Shown here one piece after another: positions 20,944 through 30,015 of a stretch of 33,978 nucleotides of DNA. The position numbers and the translations under genes are program-made. The stretch comes from a virus. The first letter of the stretch is position 1. Every line of letters starts with the position of its first letter. The stretch lies in IMG/VR virus record IMGVR_UViG_3300042549_002645, positions 1-33,978 of that record, one strand, 5' to 3'. The notes under the pieces are model-generated. The model ran no database searches. It worked only from the letters and a program-made list of their open reading frames with translations, and was not told the DNA's origin.

Positions 20944-22222
20944 ACAAGAACACGCAACATATTATTTAAACGATAGCGATACAGAAGAGGTTCTTTATGG
21001 TGGAGCAGCTGGAGGTGGTAAGTCCGCCTTCGGTTGTTTATGGCTTATATCTATGTGTCAAAAATATCCTGGTACTCGTTGGTTAATGGGTAGAGCAAAG
21101 TTAAAAACATTAAAAGAAACTACTTTAAATTCATTCTTTGAATTGTCAGGTAAATTAAATATAAGTGATGAGTTTAATTATAACGCACAATCAAATATAA
21201 TTTACTTTCATAACGGAAGCGAGATAATTTTAAAAGATTTATTCTTATATCCTTCCGACCCTAACTACGATAGTTTAGGTTCGTTAGAAATCACAGGGGC
21301 TTTTATAGATGAGTGTAACCAAGTAGTTTATAAAGCGTGGCAAATTGTAAAGTCAAGGATTAGATACAAATTAACTGAATATGATTTGATGCCTAAAATG
21401 TTAGGTACTTTAAACCCTGCAAAGAATTGGACTTATAAAGAGTTTTACCAACCTTCAAGAAACGGAACTTTAAAATCTTATAGAAAGTTTATACAAGCTT
21501 TACCACAAGACAACCCGCATTTACATCCAAGCTATTTAAAATCATTATTACAATTAGATAATAATTCTAAGCAAAGACTTTATTTTGGTAATTGGGAATA
21601 CGACGACGACCCGAGTACCTTAATTGATATGGATGCAATTATAGATTATTTTAATCCAGTACATTTAAATAAAGAAAACAAATTTTATCTTACAATTGAC
21701 GTTGCGAGAAAAGGAAAAGATACAACCGTTTTTAGAGTTTGGAATGGTTGGGTATGTATTGACGTTGTAGTATTTGCAAAGAATACAATAGTAGAAGCGT
21801 TTGAAGAAGCAAGGAAACTGCAATTAAAATATAATATACCAAACAGTCAAACTATTGCAGATGAGGACGGAATCGGGGGCGGTTTGGTCGATATGCTAAG
21901 ATGTGAAGGTTTTATAAATAATAGCCGAGCATTAAAGGGAGAAAACTACGAAAATTTAAAAAGCCAATGTAGTATTTTAATGGCTAAGAAAATACAAAGT
22001 AGAGAATGCGGAGAAGAAAATAACAACGGTTCTATTCGTGATTTAGTTAGCGAAGAAATGGAGCAAATAAAGCAAAAAGAGATTGACAAAGATACTCGTT
22101 TAGGTATTATTCCAAAGGATGCAATTAAAGCGAATATAGGGCGTTCTCCTGACCATTGGGATAGTATTATGATGAGATATTACTTTGAATTAAAGAAAAA
22201 GAATCAAACCATTTTAGGCTAA
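20927..22222 (+). CDS. terL: Terminase large subunit
   Basis: 431 residues. This is the packaging motor and headful/cos nuclease. The Walker A LYGGAAGGGKSAFGC (about 22-36) and Walker B TGAFIDECNQ (ATPase) are clear. The nuclease domain has YLTIDVARKGKD (first Asp), TIADEDGIGGG (second acidic pair) and SPDHWDSIMM (final Asp). The protein is full length and uninterrupted. Its position, with the small subunit just before and tail genes after it, instead of the portal, is unusual. Confidence 0.97.
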   Translation: MKLLVKQEHATYYLNDSDTEEVLYGGAAGGGKSAFGCLWLISMCQKYPGTRWLMGRAKLKTLKETTLNSFFELSGKLNISDEFNYNAQSNIIYFHNGSEIILKDLFLYPSDPNYDSLGSLEITGAFIDECNQVVYKAWQIVKSRIRYKLTEYDLMPKMLGTLNPAKNWTYKEFYQPSRNGTLKSYRKFIQALPQDNPHLHPSYLKSLLQLDNNSKQRLYFGNWEYDDDPSTLIDMDAIIDYFNPVHLNKENKFYLTIDVARKGKDTTVFRVWNGWVCIDVVVFAKNTIVEAFEEARKLQLKYNIPNSQTIADEDGIGGGLVDMLRCEGFINNSRALKGENYENLKSQCSILMAKKIQSRECGEENNNGSIRDLVSEEMEQIKQKEIDKDTRLGIIPKDAIKANIGRSPDHWDSIMMRYYFELKKKNQTILG

Positions 22223-22237
22223 ATACGTTATATAATT

Positions 22238-22894
22238 ATGAAGATTAAAATACCAACAAGTTTATCGGATATAAGATTAGAACAATTTGTTTTGTTCAAT
22301 AAGTTAATGAAAGAAAGCCAAGACGAAAACTTTATTCAGTTGGCAATGGTTACTATATTTTGTGATGTATCGGTAGAAGATGCAAAGAATATAATTGCTA
22401 AAGACTTTACAGAAATTGTTAACGATATTACAAAGGTTTTATCTCAACAACCGAGATTTATTCAGCGTTTTATTCACGATGGCAAAGAGTATGGATTTAT
22501 TCCGAACCTTGACGAGATAACAGCTGGAGAGTATATTGATTTAGAATCGTTTTTACGCGATGAGGATAGCTATAATAAAGCTATGAGTGTACTTTATAGA
22601 CCTATTTTAAACAAGCGTAAAGACTTATATAATATCGAGGAGTACAAAGGTTCACACGCCGAATTTAACACGCTTAATTTAGATATAGTTTTGGGTTCTA
22701 TGCTTTTTTTTTGGAATTTAAGCAACGAATTATTGACAGCTATGAAGGGTTATTTAGCACAACCGAAAAACAAGATACTTTTGGAAGCGGCTTTAGCTCA
22801 AAATGGGGTTGGTATCAATCAATTTTTACAGTCGCTGGAGGATGTATCTTCGATTTTGAAAGAGCAACTAAACTCAAGATACACGAATTTTTAA
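22238..22894 (+). CDS. Tail assembly chaperone (G-like), zero-frame product
   Basis: 218 residues. The gene stands where G/GT chaperones lie, upstream of the neck and tail genes and tape measure. The body shows DIRLEQFVLFNKL, AMVTIFCDVSVEDAKNI, and VLYRPILNKRKDLYNIEEY with the LYRPI pattern found in this family. Downstream of a nine-T run (22704-22712) the frame continues to a 60-residue tail including AALAQNGVGINQFLQSLEDV, which still looks protein-like. A second protein is made if ribosomes slip (next entry). The name rests on context and the dual frame, not on a motif. Confidence 0.72.
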   Translation: MKIKIPTSLSDIRLEQFVLFNKLMKESQDENFIQLAMVTIFCDVSVEDAKNIIAKDFTEIVNDITKVLSQQPRFIQRFIHDGKEYGFIPNLDEITAGEYIDLESFLRDEDSYNKAMSVLYRPILNKRKDLYNIEEYKGSHAEFNTLNLDIVLGSMLFFWNLSNELLTAMKGYLAQPKNKILLEAALAQNGVGINQFLQSLEDVSSILKEQLNSRYTNF

Positions 22895-22959
22895 TGTTTT
22901 TAGAATTTAAAGTGGATTTGGCTAACGAGGAACAAAAATCAATTAAAAAATATGAATAG
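22238..22959 (+). CDS. Tail assembly chaperone GT-like product by -1 frameshift
   Basis: If ribosomes slip back one base at T TTT TTT (22705-22711), the first 158 codons are fused to 82 codons in the -1 frame, giving 240 residues. The -1 tail has SSKWGWYQSIFTVAGGCIFD followed by KLKIHEFLMFLEFK, matching the pattern 'GWY.....LA.G....F..VT.LP.H..L.FL' that I know from tail chaperones of this phylum. The tail stop overlaps the next gene. Either a programmed -1 shift, as in lambda G/GT, or a homopolymer sequencing error explains this. Both tails look coding, which favours the shift. Confidence 0.62.
22705..22711 (+). promoter_or_regulatory. Candidate -1 ribosomal slippery site
   Basis: T TTT TTT in the frame of the chaperone gene, within a T9 run. 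It is a standard X XXY YYZ heptamer, and both tRNAs can re-pair after the slip. No strong downstream hairpin was seen by eye. Confidence 0.6.
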
Positions 22960-23395
22960 TTTTTATAAAGTTATAGGATATTTGAAAGACCAATTAGCAT
23001 TAGATATTGATGTTAATACAATTATTCACGGAGAAGCACCTGAAAACAAAAAGGACATATTTCCTATGGCACATTTAATGGTAACAAATGGCGCATTAGG
23101 TCAAGGGGTTTCTATTTTTACTTTTACGGTTCAGGTTTTAGATATTCGTAACGTATCTAAGAAAATGAGTACCGATAAATTCCTAAAGAATGATAACGAA
23201 TTAGATAATTTAAATACATGCTTTGCTGTTTTAAATAGATTGATTACAGAATTAAAATTGCAACGTAATGACTTAGATATTGAGTTATTAAATGAGCCTT
23301 CTTTAGTTCCTGTAATTTATGAGTTTAAAGATACTTTGGACGGTTGGTCAACTGAATTGCAATTGAGTATTACAAATACTATTTCGATATGTTAA
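22952..23395 (+). CDS. Probable tail completion/terminator-like protein
   Basis: 147 residues. It resembles a class of Bacteroidota phage proteins with an N-terminal helix (SFYKVIGYLKDQLALD), a beta-rich core (VSIFTFTVQVLDIRNV), then DNELDNLNTCFAVLNRLI. Position between the chaperone and the gp10-like gene suggests tail completion or terminator. It overlaps the chaperone -1 frame by 8 bases and the next gene by 7. Confidence 0.6.
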   Translation: MNSFYKVIGYLKDQLALDIDVNTIIHGEAPENKKDIFPMAHLMVTNGALGQGVSIFTFTVQVLDIRNVSKKMSTDKFLKNDNELDNLNTCFAVLNRLITELKLQRNDLDIELLNEPSLVPVIYEFKDTLDGWSTELQLSITNTISIC

Positions 23396-23919
23396 ACAAT
23401 ACCGAAACATTAAACACACTACAAGCGTTTAATAAGTACGTTATACAACAGGCACGAACTAACTTAACCAAAGGAAATAAAAATGTAACTAAGGAGCTTT
23501 ATGATTCATTAAAAGCTACATCAAAAGTAAACCCTAACTCTATCGAGAATTATATCGAGATGGCGGATCACGGTAAGTTTTTAGACTTAGGAGTAAAAGG
23601 TAAAGTAAGTAGTCAAAGAGCGCCAAATAGTCCGTTTAAATATGGTAGCGGTACAGGTAAAAAAGGCGGATTAACTGAAGGGATTAGAGGTTGGGTTAAG
23701 GCTCGACGGTTTCAGTTTAGAAATAGAGATACGGGTAAGTTTATGAGTTACGAACAAACCGCACAATTAATAACAAGGTCAATCTATTTGAAAGGTACAA
23801 AACCAACTTTATTTTTTAGCAAACCATTTGCGAAAGGTTTTGAAAGTTTACCTGATGAATTGATTAAAGCATACGGATTAGATATCGAATCATTTTTAAA
23901 ATTTACACTAAATAAATAA
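23389..23919 (+). CDS. Neck/tail protein, HK97 gp10-like
   Basis: 176 residues. A helical start is followed by YIEMADHGKFLDLGVKGKVS, then a positively charged block (GIRGWVKARRFQFRNRDTGK) and FFSKPFAKGF. The block 'ADHG.F.D.G..G.....', and Phe/Pro near the end, are typical of gp10-like and minor head-tail joining proteins. It overlaps the flanking genes by 7 and 1 bases. The assignment is moderately certain from pattern and order. Confidence 0.6.
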   Translation: MLNNTETLNTLQAFNKYVIQQARTNLTKGNKNVTKELYDSLKATSKVNPNSIENYIEMADHGKFLDLGVKGKVSSQRAPNSPFKYGSGTGKKGGLTEGIRGWVKARRFQFRNRDTGKFMSYEQTAQLITRSIYLKGTKPTLFFSKPFAKGFESLPDELIKAYGLDIESFLKFTLNK

Positions 23920-25457
23920 TGGCACAAAAAATAACATTTACTTTTCCGACGAGTACAATAATAGGAACTAATTACAGAGTACTTAGGCTTACTTCAAATG
24001 GCACTACCGTTTTTGATAGTGAGCCTATTTTTGTTAATTCTTCAATAACAGGAAACGACCCTTATACATTCACACCTCCTGATAATACTTCTTACGTTAA
24101 TAATATAATCATAAAAGGTGCAAGTATTAATAACTTTGCAAATAATTTTAAATTATGGTTAGATGCTCAATTAAGTTTTAACGGTTCAATATATTATGAA
24201 ACCACAATAACAGGCAATATAGTTGAGCTAATTTGGGGTTCTAATTCAGAAACAAACGACGCTTTATTTGTAGATTTATCAGAAGATGCTCACGATGAGC
24301 CTTGGTTATTATTAGCATTTGAAAGTTATACGATAATTACACCGATAGTCCCTGAGGTATTACCGCAAAAAATAATATTATCAAGAAGTCCGTTTCATTT
24401 TAAAGTATCGCCGGGTATTACATTCGACGAAATTACGGCTGAAATATTTATATATCGAGGTCATAAAATAGATGACAGACCTTTAGTGTCTACTTATAAT
24501 ATAAGTAAATCAGTAGTGCAAGTTGGTCAAAGTGCTATTAACTTTGATATTCATAAACTCGTTAATGATTATGTGAAAAATGTTTATTCAGGTGTAGGAC
24601 TTTCTGGGGCGTTTACCACTTCTTTATTAGATAGTGTATGGGTTTATATAGATGCTAAGATTAATTTAGCAGGGGTTGAACAGTACCAAGCTAATCAAGT
24701 GTTATTAGCTATTGATGGTTTTGGGTATCATACAGACTTAGCAAATCCTGAAATATCTACTTTGCCTAATATTATTTATAGAAGACAAAAAGTATTAACA
24801 AGTATAGACAATCATATAATTTATAATGATAGCGACTATCCTTTATATTTTATTACTAATGGTTTAGTTTCTTTAACTGTTAACGGAACAAATATACCTT
24901 TTACATTTAGTCAGGATTATTCTAATCAAAATATTGGGTATGTTAATATAAAAAACTATATAGGTTCTTCAACTTCATTTAGTGTATTATTCTTTTACGA
25001 TGGTTCAGAAACGCCAAGCGTTACAATTAATTTTACAATTAAAGACGAATGTAAATTTCCGTTAATGAATTGTATTTTTAAGAATAAGTTTGGAGTTTGG
25101 CAAACAATACCGTTTAATAAATTGAGTAAGAAATCGCAGGACTTTACTAACGAAAGTTATAATGGTTTAATTTCTAATTATGGCAATTACGCCTTAAATA
25201 AACATGTTAAACAGACTTTTAATGTTAACGGAAAAGAGAAAATAACAGTTAATACAGACTTCATACCTGAGGAGTATAATCTTTTATTTACCGAGTTAAT
25301 GCTAAGTGAGTTTATTTATCTTGAAGAAAACGGAACAGTATTACCAGTTAATTTAATGAAAAATACTTTTGAAAAGAAAACTAAATTAAATAATAAATTA
25401 ATTCAGTACTCAATGGATTTTGAATATAGCTTTAACCTTTTAAACAACATTATCTAA
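23919..25457 (+). CDS. Large tail structural protein
   Basis: 512 residues, rich in Asn, Ser, Thr and beta-type sequence throughout, with no transmembrane or enzymatic motif. Repeated blocks such as FTFPTSTIIGTNYRVLRLT and LFFYDGSETPSVTINFTI suggest stacked beta domains. It lies between the neck gene and the 783-residue tail protein, upstream of the tape measure. It is probably part of the tail tube or tip; I do not recognise the exact family. Confidence 0.7.
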   Translation: MAQKITFTFPTSTIIGTNYRVLRLTSNGTTVFDSEPIFVNSSITGNDPYTFTPPDNTSYVNNIIIKGASINNFANNFKLWLDAQLSFNGSIYYETTITGNIVELIWGSNSETNDALFVDLSEDAHDEPWLLLAFESYTIITPIVPEVLPQKIILSRSPFHFKVSPGITFDEITAEIFIYRGHKIDDRPLVSTYNISKSVVQVGQSAINFDIHKLVNDYVKNVYSGVGLSGAFTTSLLDSVWVYIDAKINLAGVEQYQANQVLLAIDGFGYHTDLANPEISTLPNIIYRRQKVLTSIDNHIIYNDSDYPLYFITNGLVSLTVNGTNIPFTFSQDYSNQNIGYVNIKNYIGSSTSFSVLFFYDGSETPSVTINFTIKDECKFPLMNCIFKNKFGVWQTIPFNKLSKKSQDFTNESYNGLISNYGNYALNKHVKQTFNVNGKEKITVNTDFIPEEYNLLFTELMLSEFIYLEENGTVLPVNLMKNTFEKKTKLNNKLIQYSMDFEYSFNLLNNII

Positions 25458-27809
25458 ATGGACATAGCTTTATATATTTCAGATGTAGCCGAAGTAAATT
25501 ACCAAAGATTAGATTTATTTAAAGATGAGGATATAAGTATAAACTTAACATCTAAAAATATTTCAGATATTTCTAAAGTCTTTGCTGAATTTACTCAAGG
25601 GTTTTCAGTTCCTGCAAGTCCAAACAATAACGCTATATTTTCACATTGGTATGATGCAACTGTAGACGGTTTATTTAATGCTAATAAAAGAGTATTGGCT
25701 TATATTGAAATAAATACTTTGCCGTTTAAATACGGTGTTATTCAGTTGGATAGTTGTAAGTTAAAAGGCGGTCAAATTTCTTCTTATGAATTGACTTTTT
25801 TTAATAAAGTAGTTAATTTATCGGATTCAATGGGCGACCTTGAATTGAAAGATTTGACTTTGACAGCTTACGACCATTCATATAACAAAACGAATGTAAC
25901 GAGCGCAATGTATAGCGATTCAATCCATAGCGGTGATGTATATTATCCTATGATTACAAGTACAAAGGATATTAATTACGGGGACAGTTCAGTAAATGAT
26001 ATAAAATACGCGAGTAATACAATAAAATTTACAGATTTTAAACCCGCTATAAGATTAATAAGAATTATTGAAGCAATTGAAACGGATTTAAACGTAACTT
26101 TTTCACGTGACTTTTTTGGTCGTTCGGTATTTCATAATCTTTTTATGTGGTTACATAAAGACGCAAAAGGAGTTAATAACGAGGGACAGCGTGAGCAAAT
26201 AGACTTCACAAGTAAAGGCGATTTAGAGGATTATTCTGGCATATTAGTTGACTTAACAGATAATTCTTTAATAACAAATTATCCATCTACAACTGTAAAG
26301 GTTTTTACAAATATAAAAATAACTCCGTCGGCAGGTTATGAGAATGTACCTTATATTTTAGAACGTGAATTAGATGGCGAGCCATTTGGTAAATCACCAG
26401 AAAAAAAGGGGACTACTTGGACTGAATTCAGAACAGATAACGACACTAAAAAACATACTTTTTTTATAAATGTTACTCAGGAATTTAAATTTACAACTGA
26501 ATTAAGATTAACGATAATAGGTTTAAGCTATAAATTCGCAACATTTACAGAACAAACTGTTGTAGGTAATATTTCAATATCTAACAATATGCCTACATTA
26601 AAGCTAAAAGACTTTTTTGGTAGTTTGATAAACCAATTTAACCTTATAATAGTTCCAACAAGCGCTAACGATTATTATATTGATACGTTAGACAATTGGT
26701 ATTCTAAAGGCGATACATTCGACATAACGCATTTAATTAATATTGATGACATTACAATTAAAAAGCCTGATATTAAAAAGTTAATTGAGTTTAAATATCA
26801 AAGTGCGGGCGCGATTTTAGGTAAACGTTTTTTAGATACTTACGGAACTGGCTATGGCGATTTAAAATCAAAGTATGATGACATCGCTGGGAGTGATTTA
26901 AAAATAGAAAGCCAATTTGAAAACTTACTATTCGAAAGGTTACAAGATATAACAATAGTCCCTAACATTACAAGCAATTTACATTTAGGTTCTTCTATCG
27001 ATTTAAAATTAGAACCTTATAGCGGAAAGCCGTATATGTTCTATAAAAACGGCTTAATAAATTTAGGTACAAATATTTATGTTGATGGGATTGCCTTTGA
27101 GAATGTATTTTTAACAGCAACGGAAGATAATACAGATTTTAATCAAATAACAAATAGTTTAAATTTTGGCGCTGAAGTATCGACGTACTTTTTAACAATT
27201 GTTAACAAGTCTTTATATTCTAACTTTTGGCAAACTTATGTTTCTGATTTATATAACCTAAAAACAAGGGTATTAAATTTAAAATGTAAGTTACCAATAT
27301 CTATATTAAGCCGATTATCTTTAAATGATAAATTGATAATTAATAAAAATAAATATAAAATATCTAACTTAAAAGTAAACCTAATTAATTCCGATGCAGA
27401 CCTTGAAATATTTACTGATTATTCTATGCCAGCTGACACTATTGCTAATGAAATTCCTTTAACTGTTGATAGAACGGATATAACCGTAGATGCTGATAAT
27501 TTAACAGTTGACCGTATAAGCACTTACGACGCTTTATATTCATTTATAGTTAACGGAATAAGCCGAACAACTTACACGAGTACAAACGCTAAAGAGTTTT
27601 TTGAAGTTAAAGTAAATGCCAATACCAATTGGTCAGTAGTTAAAATAAATACAGGCGACGGGGTTAGTTGGTTTAGTTGTGATAAAACAATAGGCGATAA
27701 GTCAGATTATACTATGGTTACGGTAAATGCTAATGTAGGAGCATCCAGAACGGGTACTTTACGTTATATTATTGGAGGGGTTAATTTTGATTTAATAATA
27801 ACACAATGA
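25458..27809 (+). CDS. Large tail protein with C-terminal BACON-like domain
   Basis: 783 residues. The main part (1-680) begins YISDVAEVNYQRLDLFKDED and includes NISDISKVFAEFTQGFSVPAS and KLKDFFGSLINQFNLIIVPT, typical of large tail or baseplate proteins in this phylum. The final 80 residues (from about 700) have FFEVKVNANTNWSV, DGVSWFSCDKT, YTMVTVNAN and SRTGTLRY ending in a 'F.L.I.Q' strand. This is the BACON pattern, a Bacteroidota-associated domain thought to bind carbohydrate. It probably sits at the tail tip. It is followed by an ATGA overlap with a small gene. Confidence 0.75.
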   Translation: MDIALYISDVAEVNYQRLDLFKDEDISINLTSKNISDISKVFAEFTQGFSVPASPNNNAIFSHWYDATVDGLFNANKRVLAYIEINTLPFKYGVIQLDSCKLKGGQISSYELTFFNKVVNLSDSMGDLELKDLTLTAYDHSYNKTNVTSAMYSDSIHSGDVYYPMITSTKDINYGDSSVNDIKYASNTIKFTDFKPAIRLIRIIEAIETDLNVTFSRDFFGRSVFHNLFMWLHKDAKGVNNEGQREQIDFTSKGDLEDYSGILVDLTDNSLITNYPSTTVKVFTNIKITPSAGYENVPYILERELDGEPFGKSPEKKGTTWTEFRTDNDTKKHTFFINVTQEFKFTTELRLTIIGLSYKFATFTEQTVVGNISISNNMPTLKLKDFFGSLINQFNLIIVPTSANDYYIDTLDNWYSKGDTFDITHLINIDDITIKKPDIKKLIEFKYQSAGAILGKRFLDTYGTGYGDLKSKYDDIAGSDLKIESQFENLLFERLQDITIVPNITSNLHLGSSIDLKLEPYSGKPYMFYKNGLINLGTNIYVDGIAFENVFLTATEDNTDFNQITNSLNFGAEVSTYFLTIVNKSLYSNFWQTYVSDLYNLKTRVLNLKCKLPISILSRLSLNDKLIINKNKYKISNLKVNLINSDADLEIFTDYSMPADTIANEIPLTVDRTDITVDADNLTVDRISTYDALYSFIVNGISRTTYTSTNAKEFFEVKVNANTNWSVVKINTGDGVSWFSCDKTIGDKSDYTMVTVNANVGASRTGTLRYIIGGVNFDLIITQ

Positions 27810-27955
27810 TAAGACAAGTTATACAATTACTACAAATGGATGATTGGCTTAATTCAGGCGAATGTACCGAAATAGCAAAAGGAAAATATCAATTACCAAC
27901 AACGCTCAAAGGAGCAACTAAAAAAATAAAGAGATTATGGCAATCGAAAAGGTAG
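27806..27955 (+). CDS. Small protein before the tape measure
   Basis: 49 residues. It starts at the preceding stop (ATGA) and overlaps the tape measure start by 19 bases. RQVIQLLQMDDWLNSGECTE then GATKKIKRLWQSKR suggests a charged helical protein. Unrecognised; probably a tail-assembly accessory by position. Confidence 0.55.
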   Translation: MIRQVIQLLQMDDWLNSGECTEIAKGKYQLPTTLKGATKKIKRLWQSKR

Positions 27956-29973
27956 TTAATTTAAAAGTAACGGATAACGTAGATAAAACTACAAAGAGCG
28001 TTAGTAATCTTAAAACGCAATTAAGAGAAGCCCAAAACGAGGTTAATGAATTAAGCGCAAAGTTCGGAGCAACTTCGAGAGAAGCAGTAGAAGCTGCAAA
28101 ACGAGCTTCTGATTTAAAAGACGCAATAGGCGATGCTAAAGCCTTAACCGATGCCTTTAATCCTGATGCAAAATTTAAAGCTTTGACCTCGACTCTTGGA
28201 GGTGTTGCAGGTGGATTTGCAGCGGTTCAAGGTGCTGTTGGTTTATTAGGTACAGAAAGTCAGGATGTTGAAAAAATGATTCTTAAAGTTCAGTCAGCAA
28301 TGGCTATAACTCAAGGAATCCAAGCAGTAGGAGAAAGCGTCGACAACTTTAAACAATTATTAGCAGTTGTAAAAGACAATTTATTTTATCAAAAAGCACT
28401 TGCTGCAGCGATAGCCATACAAACTTTTGTAATGAACGGAGCAACTTTAGCGGCTAAAGCGTTAAGAGGTGCTTTAGTAGCCACGGGTATTGGTGCTTTA
28501 GTAGTTGGTATAGGTTTATTAGTGGCTAATTTTGACAAATTAAAATCAATTATTTTTAGTAGTGCTAATAATGTAAAGGTATTAAATGACAAATTAAAAG
28601 AAACCATTGCCATAAATGACGATTTAATTTCGCAAGATGAAAGAAGATTAACTTTGTTAGAAGCACAAGGAGCAAATGAGGAAAAAATATTTGCAACTAA
28701 ACAACAAAACCTAACAAAAGAAATAGCGAGAATTTTAGAAAAAATGGACGCTACCGAAGCAGTTTACAAAGCTGAATTAGAGGCGGGAGATTTAACTAAT
28801 GAAAGAAAAAAAGAGTTAGAAGATGAATATGATGCTTTTAAAAAACAAGCAGTAGAAAAAAGAGCTGAATTTGAAATAAACAAAAACGCTCAAGTAGTTA
28901 AAGAGGTTAATGATGCTTTAAACGACCAAATAAAAAGAGACGACGAAATACAAGCGTCTAAAGATAAGAAAGAAGAAAAAGCAAAAGAAAGAAGGGAAAA
29001 AGCTAATGAAGAGGCAAAAAGATTAAGAGAAGAAGCATACGAACACGAAAGACTATTTGTAGAACAACAACTAACAGACTCTAAAGATTCAATAGATAAA
29101 AAAAGAGAAATTGTTATTGCTGATATGGATTTGTCTAAAAAAGACAGACAAAAATTCCTTTATGATTTACATTTAGAAGAACAAAAAAGCGAACAAGAAC
29201 ACGCTGAAAAATTAAAGGATATTAATAAAAGATATGATGAAGAAAAAGAGAATAGACTTGCCGATACCAATGTAAAAAAAGAAGAATTAGACTATCAAAG
29301 AAGAAAGTTAGAAATTGAAAGCATCGCTCAAACTGAATCAGAAAAACTTAATTTAATTGCAAAGTTAAATGAGGAGCATAATGCTAAAATGATTGATGCT
29401 AAAAAAGCTGATGCGGATAAACAACTTGAAATTGAACAAGCCGTTGCCGCCGCTAAATTAGCTATTCAAAATTCTCAATTAGATAATATATCAAACGGTA
29501 TAGCAGTAATTCAAAATTTAGGTATTAAAAGTAAAGCACTACAAAAAGGTTTAATGATTGCGGAAAGTGCGGCTGGTATAGCTAAAATCGTAATTAATAC
29601 CCAAGCTGCAAACTCGGCAGCAGCTTTAAAATATGCACTTTTACCAGGTGGTCAAGCATTAGCAGCAGCCGAAATAACAGCTAATAAAGTAGGAGCAGGT
29701 ATAGGAATAGCAGCCAATTTAGTTTCTACATCAAAAGCATTATCGGCTTTAGGTGGTGGCGGTTCAGCGGGTGGAGGTTCACAAGGTACAGGAGGTTCAG
29801 CACCAACACCCCCGCAATTTAACATAGTAGGTCAAAGCGGAACTAACCAATTAGCACAAACTATAGCGGGTCAACAAAATAAACCGATAGAGGCGTTCGT
29901 AGTTAGTTCCGCCGTGACGAGTAGCCAAGCATTAGACCGCAATCGTGTACGCACAGCGACCTTCGGCGGGTAA
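27937..29973 (+). CDS. Tail tape measure protein
   Basis: 678 residues. An N-terminal coiled-coil region (KTTKSVSNLKTQLREAQNEV) is followed by hydrophobic membrane-like segments at about 160-200 (ALRGALVATGIGALVVGIGL) and long charged coiled coils (about 250-510). A Gly/Ser/Ala-rich end follows. This is the usual architecture of tape measure proteins, which set tail length. By the usual proportionality of about 0.15 nm per residue, the tail would be near 100 nm. It is followed by a bidirectional terminator. Confidence 0.87.
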   Translation: MAIEKVVNLKVTDNVDKTTKSVSNLKTQLREAQNEVNELSAKFGATSREAVEAAKRASDLKDAIGDAKALTDAFNPDAKFKALTSTLGGVAGGFAAVQGAVGLLGTESQDVEKMILKVQSAMAITQGIQAVGESVDNFKQLLAVVKDNLFYQKALAAAIAIQTFVMNGATLAAKALRGALVATGIGALVVGIGLLVANFDKLKSIIFSSANNVKVLNDKLKETIAINDDLISQDERRLTLLEAQGANEEKIFATKQQNLTKEIARILEKMDATEAVYKAELEAGDLTNERKKELEDEYDAFKKQAVEKRAEFEINKNAQVVKEVNDALNDQIKRDDEIQASKDKKEEKAKERREKANEEAKRLREEAYEHERLFVEQQLTDSKDSIDKKREIVIADMDLSKKDRQKFLYDLHLEEQKSEQEHAEKLKDINKRYDEEKENRLADTNVKKEELDYQRRKLEIESIAQTESEKLNLIAKLNEEHNAKMIDAKKADADKQLEIEQAVAAAKLAIQNSQLDNISNGIAVIQNLGIKSKALQKGLMIAESAAGIAKIVINTQAANSAAALKYALLPGGQALAAAEITANKVGAGIGIAANLVSTSKALSALGGGGSAGGGSQGTGGSAPTPPQFNIVGQSGTNQLAQTIAGQQNKPIEAFVVSSAVTSSQALDRNRVRTATFGG

Positions 29974-29980
29974 AATTAAA

Positions 29981-30015
29981 AAACCCTCGTTAGTTATAGC
30001 GAGGGTTTGTTTTTA
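29981..30015. terminator. Bidirectional terminator
   Basis: AAACCCTCG, 10-base loop, CGAGGGTTT, followed by GTTTTT on + and by TTTTTTAATTTT on -. It ends both the tape measure transcript and the minus-strand GIY-YIG gene. Confidence 0.9.
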
